DNA of 64,000 nt from positions 78,294,872 through 78,358,871 of the forward strand of contig CM043953.1 in NCBI GenBank assembly GCA_014529385.2, in the 5' to 3' direction. Positions 24,107 through 33,880 of the stretch are shown one piece after another. The DNA is from Adiantum capillus-veneris (Eukaryota > Streptophyta > Polypodiopsida > Polypodiales > Pteridaceae). Every line of letters starts with the position of its first letter. Within the stretch, counting starts at the first letter, position 1. A program made the translations under genes and the position numbers. The notes below the pieces were generated by a model. It searched no databases, was not told the DNA's origin, and was given only the letters and a program-made list of their open reading frames with translations.

Positions 24107-24310
24107 ATGCCTATTACCAGGGATATATATGTTGATGCATGCTCCATAGAGCTAGCAGGGCCCGCTAGCATTGCATCGGCATTCGGTGGTCTCATGTATG
24201 AGATGTTGATCTTGAGACCGGATATCGCAGCTGCAGTGGGAGCATTTGCAGTTGGGGTTGACAGTCATTTGTTGACTGATGATGACATAGTGAACGAGGG
24301 AGATATGTAG
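24107..24310 (+). pseudogene. Copia-C remnant of RT C-terminus
   Basis: The short frame contains AFGGLMYEMLILRPDIAAAVG, which resembles the conserved copia GSLMY...TRPDIAxAVG segment between RT and RNase H. This suggests that copia-C arose from a full element by deletion of integrase and most of RT. The match is short. Confidence 0.6.
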
Positions 24311-24490
24311 GTATTGTGTACATACTTGCAGTACGTGTGCGGTACGTCTTGTGGTGTATGGACTTACATGGGAGCAGGACAGCCGGATGCACACGATCAC
24401 AGCCAGCCAGTGGGCATCGGTTGAGAGCGGTTTTCTCTCGTCTTTTGTAGTCTTTAGACTAGGTTCTTTTGCTTAAAGGCACAGTCGCCT

Positions 24491-24503
24491 TTAAGTGGGA
24501 GGT
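24491..24503 (+). other. Copia-C polypurine tract
   Basis: TTAAGTGGGAGGT precedes the 3' LTR directly. Confidence 0.8.
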
Positions 24504-24702
24504 TGTTGGGGTATAGGCGCATGTGCCTTGCCCGGCCGCCTAGAGTCTGGACACCCACTGACTTGTATACCTTATACATAGCATAAGTGTATAGGGGGCT
24601 GCTCACTCTTTGAATCTCCCCACCCATATCTGTGTGTGTGTGTGTGTGTGTCTCCTTCTCTCTCTCTCACTCTCCGTCTGTGGTGCTCCCCGATCCCCTT
24701 CA
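24504..24702 (+). repeat. Copia-C 3' LTR
   Basis: This 199-bp LTR is the partner of 21058-21247, longer because of a (TG)n tract at about 24634-24651. It ends CCCCTTCA, followed by CTGGC. Confidence 0.93.
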
Positions 24703-24966
24703 CTGGCGGGAGAAAGACTGCGAGTAGTAAGCATCACAAGCGTCCTCGTAAGAGAAGCCCTCGGCGAGAAAGTCCTCTATGGATCGATAGCCGGGCGTGG
24801 AAGAGGATGCCATATCCTAAAATTTCTTTAAAAAAAGGGACCCTAATTAACATTGGATTCTAGTCAAAGTGAGATTCTTTATTGGATAGGATTCCTCCTT
24901 GCATAGGATTCCTTTTATCTCCTATTTAAAAAATGGTTTGTGTGCTTATTTTTTTTGCATCCATTT

Positions 24967-24969
<3 letters not shown>

Positions 24970-25004
<35 letters not shown>

Positions 25005-26450
25005 TCTAATTAATCTATTGTGTGTGTGCGTTAACGTGTGGCAAAGAAATTAATCTAGTGTGTGTGTGTTGGACTTTAATCTACCGTTGGGCATTAGTGT
25101 GTGCTTGTAGCGCATGCACACACTAATGCTCGCATTAGTGTGTGTGTGTGCATGCATTAGTGTGTTTTCACACACTAATTAGTGCACCAGCACACACTAA
25201 TGTTTGAATTAGTGTGTGCAATTTTTTCACACACCAATGCTCACAATAGTGTGTGCTTCTGCATGCATTAGTGTGTAGACACACTAATTTTGTGCACAAG
25301 CACACACTAATGCAAGCATTAGTGTGTGCTAGAGAGGTATGCACACACTAAGGCCTGCATTAGTGTGTGCTTGGGCACAAATTAGTGTGTGGAAACACAC
25401 TAATGCTCGCATTAATGTGTGTATGCATGCATTAGTGTGTTTTCACACAGCACACATTAATGCTTGCATTAGTGTGTGCAATTTTTTCACACACCAATGC
25501 TCACAATAGTGTATGTTTGTGCATGCATTAGTGTGTAGACAGTAATTTGTGCACAAGCACACACTAATGCTTGCATTAGTGTGTGCTAGAGAGGTATGCA
25601 CATACTAACGCTTGCATTAGTGTGTGCTTGGGCACAAATTAGTGTGTGGAAACACACTAATGCATGCACACAATAATGCAAGCATTAGTGTGTGTATAAT
25701 GCATGCACACACTAATGCGAGCATTATTGTGTGCTTGGGCACAAATTAGTGTGTAGAAACTAACTAACTAGTGTGTAGAAATTAGTGTGTAGAAACTAAC
25801 TAATGCACAAATTAGTGTGTAAAAATTAGTGCGTGCTTGTAACGCATGCACACATTAATGCGGGCATTAGTGTGTGATTGTGCACAAAATAATGTGTGAA
25901 AACACATTAATTTGTGCACAATCACACACTGATGCAAGCATTAGTGTGTGTGTATAATGCTTGCACACACTAATGCTTGCATTAGGGTGTGCTTGTAATG
26001 CATGCATGCACTAATGCAAGCATTAGTGTGTGTGTATAATGCTTGCACACACTAATGCTTCCATTAGGGTGTGCTTGTGCATGCATTAGTGTGTTTACAC
26101 ACCAATGCATGCACAAGCACACATGCTTGCACACACTAATGCTTGCATTAGGGTGTGCTTGTGCATGCAAGCATTAGTGTGTGCAAGCATGTGTGCTTGT
26201 GCATGCATTAGTGTGTGCTTGTGCATGCAAGCATTAGTGTGTGCAAGCATGTGTGCTTGTGCATGCATTAGTGTGTTTACACTAATGCATTAGTGTGTTT
26301 ACACATTAATGCATGCACAAGCACACCCTAATGCAAGCATTAGTGTGTGCTTGTAGTGCATGCACGCACTAATGCAGGCATTAGTGTGTGTATAATGCAT
26401 GCACACACTAATGCAAGCATTAGTGTGTGATTGTGCACAAAATACTGTGT
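24970..26450. repeat. Hyper-palindromic array of GCATTAGTGTGTG / CACACACTAATGC
   Basis: About 1.5 kb is built almost wholly from ATTAGTGTGTG and its reverse complement CACACACTAAT, often joined head to head through GCATGC or GCAAGC. Spacing is irregular and dozens of copies occur in both orientations. It begins and ends in (TG)n tracts. It occupies the space between the divergent CACTA gene (start 24813) and the TNP2 gene, so it would be part of their shared promoter region. The strand could fold into long hairpins. Each unit contains CACTAATG, one base longer than the element terminus CACTATG. Confidence 0.9.
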
Positions 26451-26539
26451 TTGTGTATGTGCGTGTGTGTACAATGTGTGTGTGCATGTTAGTGCATGTG
26501 TGTGTATGCATTGTGTGTGTGTGTGTGTGTGTAGAAGAA

Positions 26540-26860
26540 CGAGAAGAAAGAGAGAGAGTTCGAGCACTTACAGTCGTGACCTCGATCGTTTGGATATGGT
26601 GGGGATGGAGATGAAGAGAGTAATAGAGGTTGGAGATGCAGAGAAAGAAGGAGAGAGAGCTTGGAGATGGAGAGGGAAACAGGCCCGCACAGAAGAGGAG
26701 CTCGTTTTTGAATTTTTGGCATTCAATTTCGCGGGGGTACGCAGGTGCCCCCTTTATATAAAAAATTTTGCTAGGCATTTTACCGCGCTTATTACCGGGC
26801 CAGCTCCCGCGTGTATTACCGCACGTATTACCGTGAAAATCTCTAATGAGACATTAAGGT
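26540..26860 (+). promoter_or_regulatory. Probable TNP2 promoter region with TTACCGC repeats
   Basis: A GA-rich block is followed at 26769-26845 by four TTACCG-type motifs (TTACCGCGC, TTACCGGG, TTACCGCAC, TTACCGTG), just upstream of the transposase. GCGCTTATTACCG also occurs in the left subterminal repeats near 14180. The shared motif suggests that one protein could bind the ends and this promoter. TATATAAA at about 26755 could serve as a TATA box. Confidence 0.5.
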
Positions 26861-26991
26861 TACGCCGACTGCATGACCTCTTGTACCCACCTCTTTACCT
26901 TACAGTCCCCTCTATCTTTAATGAGTGTCAGTCATGTCAGTACCAACATTCTTGATTCTTCTTTTTTTTATTTAATTTTTTCTTATTTAGT

Positions 26992-29954
26992 GTGTGGTCG
27001 TGTGTACAGGTCGATTGGGATGACGTGGGTCCGCCGGTTGGCGCAGAACGAACTCGATGGTTAAGCAAGCGACTAACATGTCCATGTACGCGATGTAAGC
27101 GTGCGATTGCATGGCTTCGGCGTATATGCTTGGCTTACGTGGATGATTATGGACTATGGGACGATCCGAGAAAACGCGCTCGAATGGAAACTAGCGATCC
27201 GAGGGTTTTGGCATCCATCGATGTCGCTCCCCATTGGAGTGTGATCGGGGGCGGAGGCGGGAGGAGGATGGAAGAGCGATTGCGCCAGGAAGCAGTCATG
27301 GGAGGGAAGTCACACCCGCCGTCCGATGTGGGTGGGTCCACACGAGCGCATGCGCATCCTACATCCACCACATATGGGGATCTCCCCACCACCTCGCCCC
27401 ACATGGAGGTGGAGGAAGATCATTTGCACAATATGATTGACGATCTTCTTGCACGTGAGGCGGCGAATGAGTGTGAGCCTGAGTGTGCATATGAAGAAGC
27501 CACCCAAGAAACCAAAGATTCATGGCTAGAGGCAACACACACCGCTCTTTACGAGGGATTCTCCTACTCCATATTACGAGCATCTCTTGAGATCTTGAAT
27601 ATTCAAGCAATGTTTGGATGGAGCAATGCAGGGGTCAATGCACTATTGAGGTACGTTTAAGTGTAATAAGTGTTAGTTGTGAGTTTTTTTCATGGTTATA
27701 TGCAATAACGAGTGTTCTTTAATTATGTCATAGGCTATTAGGCAAGATGATGCCTAAAGGCAATCATCTTCCAGAAAATCGAAGGAAGGCACGACAGGTG
27801 GTGACAGGGCTTGGGATGGACTATGATCGCATACATGCATGTGTCAATGATTGTGTGCTATTCCGCAATGAACATGCAGGGCTTGATGCTTGACCCGAGT
27901 GTGGAGAATCAAGGTACAAAGAGGGAATGCAAGGAACCACAATACCTCGCAAGGTTCTTCGTCATTTCCCCCTCGTTCCCCACATCAAGCACATATTCAG
28001 CACCAAAGGAACAAGCGAGCTTCTTACATGGCATATGACAAATCGCTCCACCGATGGGGTTATGAGAGTGCCGGCTGACTTGCCGGCATGGCAACACATT
28101 GAGCAGACATGGCCGGAGTTTAGAGAAGAGCCTCGTCACTTGAGGCTTGGTGTGGCTAGTGATGGGGTAAACCCATTTGGGCATCGGTCTACCTCATGGA
28201 GTACTTGGCCAGTGGTTGTTGTGAACTACAACATTCCACCATGGGAGTCAACCAAGAAGGGGAACATTTTGCTCTCTCTTCTAGTCCCAGGAAAACACAA
28301 GGTGAAGAACATGGATGTATATTTAGCACCTTTGATTGAAGAGCTTCAAGAGCTATGGAACGGCATAGATATTTTTGATGTATCAAGACCACTTCGTGAT
28401 CGACGCACAATGATCAAGTGCATTCTCATGTGGACCATGCATGATTACCCCAAGCTTGGAGAGATTTCTGGTAAGCTTATACTTTGTGACGCTCTTTAAT
28501 GTCTTTGCATTGGTCACTTATATGCGGTTATGTCTTTTGTTTTTGTAGGACTATCGACATCTGGACATAGTGCATGCCCAACTTGTGGACCCTCACTCAT
28601 GACAGAGAGACCCGCTCTACTTGGTAAGGTGATCTACCCCAATAACCATCGCTTCTTGCCGCCCACACATCGATCTTATGCTCCACCGTGCAATGGGATG
28701 GAGCCACTCCATTGGACCATGGCCGATTGGGAGAGACATTGGAACGAGCATCACAACACATTGCCTCCTCCCAATGATCCACCTAGGGGTATGTCTAGGT
28801 ACTCTATTTTCTTATCACTACCCTATTGGGCTTCATTGAAAATCCAACACCTATTGGATCCAATTCATGTGTTCAAAAATGTTGGGCAAGCTATATGGGA
28901 TCACATAGTAGGCAAGAAAGATTCATTGGGGGCTAGAGAGGACATGAGGGCCATAAGGAGGCTCCCTCCTTCGGCCACACCTCGCATGGGGCCTCGGGGG
29001 AAGATGGTTCTTCCAAAGGCACCTTGGATTCTATCAAGGGTGGATCAAGAGCAAATGAAACAAGTCATTGCATCCATCCGTACTCCAACAGGTTATATGC
29101 GTTCGCTCAAGGGTGCCTTCACTAAAACTAAGAAAGGAGGATCCACACAACTGTGAGTTCCAAAGAAATCAAAGTTTCAGCCATTCCAACAGCTCGACTT
29201 CCAGCGATTGAAGAAACTTGTGCTATTGAGGATGCATTCCCACGTTCTATCCTTGTTAGCCAAGTTCACCTATTGCTCCATCTTGTTAAGGAGATAGCCA
29301 TTTGTGGTGTGGTTCACTCCAGGTGGATGTTCTTTCTTGAGAGGTTCTTAAAGACCTTGAAAGACTTTGTAAGGCTACGATCACAACTAGAGGTATTCAT
29401 CGATCTTAAGCCTTAAACCTTATTAGGATTGGATGGTATTCACAACGCTTTTTATTGGTTACTTTAATCACTAATGGTTTCATGTGTTCAGGCAAGCATG
29501 GCAAAGGGTTGGATTGCACAAGAGGCTTTTGTGTATGTCTCTCAATATCTTTTCACAATAGACCCATCATTGCCTTGTTTAAAGATGGAGGAAGAGGATC
29601 CAAAAAAACACGCAAACATTCCAAGTGGGAAAGTTCTCTCTTGATTTTGGATAGGGAATTTCAAGCCATAGTCAACAACCATTGTCTACTCAATGCTCCC
29701 ATCATGGGCAAATGGGTGGATATGTATGTGGAGGTGCGTACAACTAGAGAAAGGGAGAGGGAAGCATGGAAGAGGTCGCATGGCGGTAGGCGAGCACCTC
29801 CCTTTCCTAAAGAGCTTGCCAAATACCCTGATCTAATTCCATTTGGGTGGATACACAATGCCATGACCAAGGCCAAGGCACAAGGAGAACAAATAAGCCC
29901 TAAAGAATGGGAGTACGCGCGAGGATGTCTACCAAGGGTAATATACTCAATGTG

Positions 29955-30051
<97 letters not shown>

Positions 30052-30777
30052 TATCTTGATTGGTTTTTGCAGGCCTTCACATTCAACTCTATGTGGTCCT
30101 CCGAAGGATGTCATTTTCGAACCCGCAAGATAGATGAGCGTCGAACCACTCACGATAGTGGAGTTATGGGCAACTTTGACACGAAAACACAAGAGGTGAG
30201 GGAATGTGGAACAATAGAGAGGATAATCAAAGTGGATTTCAGAACATTTCACAAATATCTCTTTGACTGTCGATGGTTTGCGGGTGAGGTTAAGAGACAT
30301 GAGAATGGGCTCTATATGGTAGACTTCGGGCAATTTCATCGCGGGAAGATCGACAACCATGTGCAACCTAGTAGTTGTGAGCAGGTAAAGTCCATGTGCA
30401 ACTCACTAAAACATTATATGATACATATAAAACTACATTCATGTTGTTGTTTGCTCTATGACCTACAGGTGTTTTATGTGCCTTGTATGTATCGAAGACG
30501 ACTTTGGTATGTTATTCCAGTCAAACCACGGAGCAGATCTATCTTTGCAGATACGAACATAGAGACTTTGACAGATCCCACCATACCATCTCAAGAAGAC
30601 GCCAATGACGATGATGCAGTTGAGGTCGAGGAGAACCAACCATTCCCAATAACCAACCATAGTGAGGAGGAGGACGAGGATGGAGAGGATGATGATGATT
30701 CAATAGGAGAGGCTGTAGAGGATGAATCAACAGATTTATTTGTTGATTTAGCTACCATGGGGCATCTGTTGATTTAG
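26992..30777 (+). pseudogene. TNP2-type CACTA transposase gene with introns (broken)
   Basis: The gene would cut and move CACTA elements. Inferred exons: about 26992-27650 (a transposase-associated CPCTRC region and GFSYSILRASLEILNIQAMF), 27734-28470 (TGLGMDYDRIHACVNDC, FPLVPHIKHIF, LGVASDGVNPFG and WPVVVVNYNIPPWES, all TNP2 signatures), 28549-29392 (ACPTCGP, YWASLKIQHLLDPIHVFKNV, LVKEIAICG, RWMFFLERFLKTLK), 29492-29937, 30073-30384 and 30469-30777. GT-AG introns between them are 77-135 bp, with a gap near 29393-29491. Breaks: TGA at 27891-27893 where family members have Cys of CPxCG; a frame change and probable short deletion near 29150; a frameshift between 29560 and 29640; and a short C-terminal duplication at about 30742-30795. 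The true start is uncertain. Confidence 0.88.
29938..30072 (+). other. TNP2 intron made of (TG)n and (TC)n
   Basis: Donor GGTAATAT and acceptor TTTTTGCAG bound a 135-bp intron, most of it (TG)n then (TC)n. Its length is a multiple of three and it has no stop in the host frame, so retention would keep the ORF open. Confidence 0.75.
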
Positions 30778-31391
30778 CTACCATGGGGTTGGACATGGAT
30801 GTAAGTACTTGTAGAGATCTCTTGGAGGATGAAAATTAATAAATATCTTTTAGATTTTGTCTTCTTTCTCTACTTATGCTGTACAAAAGGGGTATTTGTT
30901 TATGAACGCAAGACAACACAATTTTGATCATCGTTCGCTTGCCATTTTCATATGAATGCATAGTTGACATAAGATTTTGAGGTGGAAACAAAATATTTTT
31001 TGATATAGAATCTCATGGAGTACAAATGAGTAGAGTAGGAGAATCATACCAATAGATGAGGCAAGCAAAGAGAAGAGAGGTACTAAAAATCCCAATGAGA
31101 ATGGGATTTCTTACACTCCATGCAAAAAGGGGGTACCAATTTCTGAAAAGTAACAAAATAGAATAGGATTTATAGAAAGGGAAAAGTGGGAGAGGAATGG
31201 ACCGCGTGGATTCTTTTTCTATTGCGGTAATATGCGCGGCTATATATGCGGTAATACGTGCGATAATACTCGCGAAAAAATCTGAAAACGCGTCGACGAA
31301 GTTGCAGCATACAATCTCTCTCTTTCTTGAAGCTCTCTCTCTCCTCTTATGCGGTAATGTTGTGCGATAACAACAACATTCTCCCATAGTG
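30778..31391 (+). repeat. CACTA 3' region with right subterminal repeats
   Basis: After the transposase stop there is an AT-rich 3' UTR-like stretch. GCGGTAAT or GCGATAA copies follow at about 31225, 31250, 31261, 31350 and 31366, all in the same orientation and inverted relative to most left-end copies. The tract ends at CATAGTG (31385-31391). Confidence 0.75.
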
Positions 31392-31394
31392 GAA

Positions 31395-33480
31395 CACTAT
31401 GTGAAGTATTGATAAAAGGTGCTTTAATGTAATAATTTCAAATATTTTCATTTCAATAAATTGTTTTATTATTTAAATCTATCTTTTCTTATTTGTTTCA
31501 ATTTTTAATGTGTCTTTTTATTTTACTTCTTTTTAATTTTGTTTTGTTTCAAAATGTTGATGTGCAATGTGCACCTTTTACCTTATTATATAAGCGGGGC
31601 CTTCATAATATTCTCCACTCCTTTATTTTCTCTTCACAACATTTTCTTCTCTTTAGAGTTTGTTTGCACTACTTTTGGTAATGAATATACCTTATACATT
31701 AGGGAGAAGGTTGCCAAGTGAGCAAGGAAACCTTGGACTATTGTATGTAAGTAAATAAATAAATAAATAAATAAAACTTTAAGTTCTCTCTTTTTCATGA
31801 GCATACTATAAGACTAGTAAGTGCATAGGATGCAAGTGGTGTGGAATGAAGAAACCCTTCTTCAAAAATGCACACTTAGACATATTTGCCTTTATATTAA
31901 TGCACCGCAAGTATTTGTTGCATAGACATGCGCCTAGTAAGCTCACTAAATAAAGAAATTAAATAAATAAGATGAATAAAAGAAAGACAAAAAAAAATCC
32001 TCCTTTCTTATTCGATTTTTGGCTAGAGTTTACCAAGTAAGGGGGGGAAAAAAGGATTAATAGTGCGAGTGGAACTACACAAGGTTTAAAGTATTTCTAT
32101 ACTTTGATATATTCAAGGGGGAGGTCGCCAACCTCTGTAGTGAGAGAAGAATGATGCATGTTTTAGCGTATACGTTCGTCACATTGATAAGACCAAGTCT
32201 TTGGGCATCAAAAGTCATCAAGGCCTTATGGGCAAGATTTTCTCACGTGCTTCGCCGATTGGGTAAGGCACAACAAAGTGATAAGGTCTTAGGGCAAAGA
32301 TGGTAAATGTAAGCGAGTGTGAGACTGTGAGGATTTGAAAACCGCATTGATGTGTTTTGACTCCACAAGATGAAGGCTAGTGTAGTCTTCATAAATATCC
32401 TTTGCAAGTGCACATCTCAATTTTTCTTTGAAGATGAACGATGTGGCTTGAGTACCCATTGAGGAACGTGAAGTTCCTAAATCATTGGGTAACCCTTTTT
32501 GAAGCAACAAAGGAAAGAAAGCAAGTAATAAGGTTCTAATCAAAAGTGGCTTGTGCATGGGCCACTTGGTCCCTCGATAACTACTCATATAGGAGGCTTC
32601 CGGTTCATAAATTGGGGTGCTAGAGGCAACTTAGTTAGCCACCCATGAGAGTTGGTCCCTCAAAATGGAATTTGACTAGACAAAGTTACAAAATTTTTGC
32701 TAGAACTTGAGAACGTTGGTTGGGTGGCATACCCTCTCGTAAAGCATATGTGAAATTAAATTCCAAGGTGACTTCATGTGTTTGATCACCACATGAGGTT
32801 AGATAACTAAGTTGAATTCAATGTCATAGCAAGTAGCTAGGGACACTATGTTTGGACATGGAACAATTCAAACACTTTGATATAATTAAAATAGAAGATT
32901 GGTTTCATGTTATGGGTAATTGGTTGTCCAAGTATTGTTCTTTAGAAACTAAACATGCAAGTAGCATGTTAAGTACTTGACATAAGTGTGATGGGGACAT
33001 TATTGAAACATAACAGATGATGGAAAGTTGTGGTGTTCTTTTTTTTTTTCTGAGTCCCCTAAAACCCTAGACTCAAGTGAGAGTCAAGTCCGGGAATTTA
33101 TAGTCACGTTTCCTCTTTTTTTTTTCGAAGGGTACATAAGCAATTTCATATTAACTCATTGCACTATCATGTGGGACAAGAGGTCTCAAGTATAGGCACA
33201 TGCATAGAAAAGTAAGTAATGGACCTTTGTTCAATAGAGTTCTCTTATGCAATTAGCCAAGGAAGTACAAGGACAGGGATAGCCTAAGAAAACACAAGTT
33301 TTATAGAGAAAAAGTAAATAAATTAGAGACTCAAGTTGTGGTCTCTGTTATAGTACGTAGATACGTTATGATAAAGAGCAACTTTGTTTGACTCTTCATT
33401 TAGACCAATGTAGACGAGTTGTTTAGGGGAAGTAAACGGATCATAAATCGGTCATTGTGATTCTCATGATGACACCATTT
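31395..33480. other. Intergenic AT-rich DNA, no gene seen
   Basis: No supported coding frame. It has an (AAAT)n tract at about 31749-31776, poly-T runs near 33040 and 33115, and nothing that matches the other elements in the window. Confidence 0.55.
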
Positions 33481-33484
33481 CTTT

Positions 33485-33880
33485 GTTTTGATCAAAGGGA
33501 ACCAATCTAATTGAAGAAGAAGTTCACTTTGTTGCATTGATTGCTTTACATTGTGGTATGGAACACATCTGTCGAGTATCTTTGCAGCTAAGTAGGAATC
33601 TCCATTGCATTATTATTTACATTGTTTTGATCAAGCAAACCAATATTATCCGAAGACAAGTTTACTTAGCAACATACATTGCTTCACAATGTGGTATGGA
33701 ATACAATTGTCAAGTATCTATGTGGTTGAACAAAGTTCTCCGTTGGATATTTTTCTTGTTTTGGTCAAGCAAACCAAAAGCTTTGAGAGTTGAATTCACT
33801 TCGTTGTGGGGATTGCTTTACAGTGTGGTATGGGACACATCTTTTTTAACTAAAGAAGAATCTTTAACTATCATTGAAGA
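33485..33880 (+). repeat. Decayed tandem repeat, ~130-bp unit x3
   Basis: Three diverged units start near TTTTGATCAAGCAAACC (about 33485, 33615 and 33758), each with TGTGGTATGGAACACAT or a variant. Translation gives repeated CGMEyxC-like blocks with faint similarity to the copia RNase H EAEYIA...WL region, too weak to assign. Confidence 0.6.

Larger units (their letters stand above)
21058..24702 (+). mobile_element. Copia-C: non-autonomous Ty1/copia element (gag-protease only)
   Basis: A 3645-bp element has LTRs at 21058-21247 and 24504-24702, a CTGGC target duplication (21053-21057, 24703-24707), a primer site after the left LTR and a purine tract before the right one. It has a 1.3-kb non-coding leader, a shortened gag, a protease fragment and a scrap of RT. 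Integrase and most of RT are gone, so it would need another element's enzymes. The LTRs differ by several substitutions plus a (TG)n expansion, about 4% by eye, so it is older than copia-A. It interrupts the divergent CACTA gene. Confidence 0.93.
20047..24813 (-). pseudogene. Divergent CACTA gene, split by copia-C and full of TAG stops
   Basis: On the minus strand one frame starts at the ATG at 24813 (MASSSTPGYRSIEDFLAEGF), runs to the copia-C target site at 24703-24707, and continues in the same frame from 21052 to about 20047, where GTGAGT could be a splice donor. Without the insertion it is about 370 codons. The middle is rich in Ser, Gly, Pro and Arg. The C-terminal part (about 20380-20120) is charged and helical in appearance, with FPIPEVEEFSRQWLEEYVKN and KNKKSSVRRAGKR. 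Six in-frame stops (five TAG, one TGA) kill it. Its position, head to head with the TNP2 gene inside one CACTA element, suggests the second element protein, as TnpA is for En/Spm, but I do not recognise the sequence and homology to TnpA is not shown. Confidence 0.65.
14023..31391 (+). mobile_element. CACTA (En/Spm) DNA transposon containing two copia insertions
   Basis: The left end is CACTATG at 14023 and the right end CATAGTG at 31385-31391. Both are flanked by GAA (14020-14022 and 31392-31394), the 3-bp duplication expected of this superfamily. Beyond the 7-bp match the ends share TT[A/G]YCGC at the same distance (positions 22-28 from each end). The interior encodes a TNP2-type transposase on + and a second gene on -, separated by a palindromic array. 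Removing copia-A and copia-C with one target copy each leaves about 8.6 kb, a usual size for an autonomous CACTA element. Both genes are broken. The boundary call is weaker than the superfamily call because the perfect terminal repeat is short. Confidence 0.8.

Noticed and set aside
24970-26450. CRISPR-like array
   Set aside because: Units are palindromic and irregularly spaced, with no unique spacers, and the DNA is plant nuclear.
29661-30050. Minus-strand ORF of Arg-Glu and Thr-His repeats
   Set aside because: It is the reverse of the TNP2 exon and its microsatellite intron.
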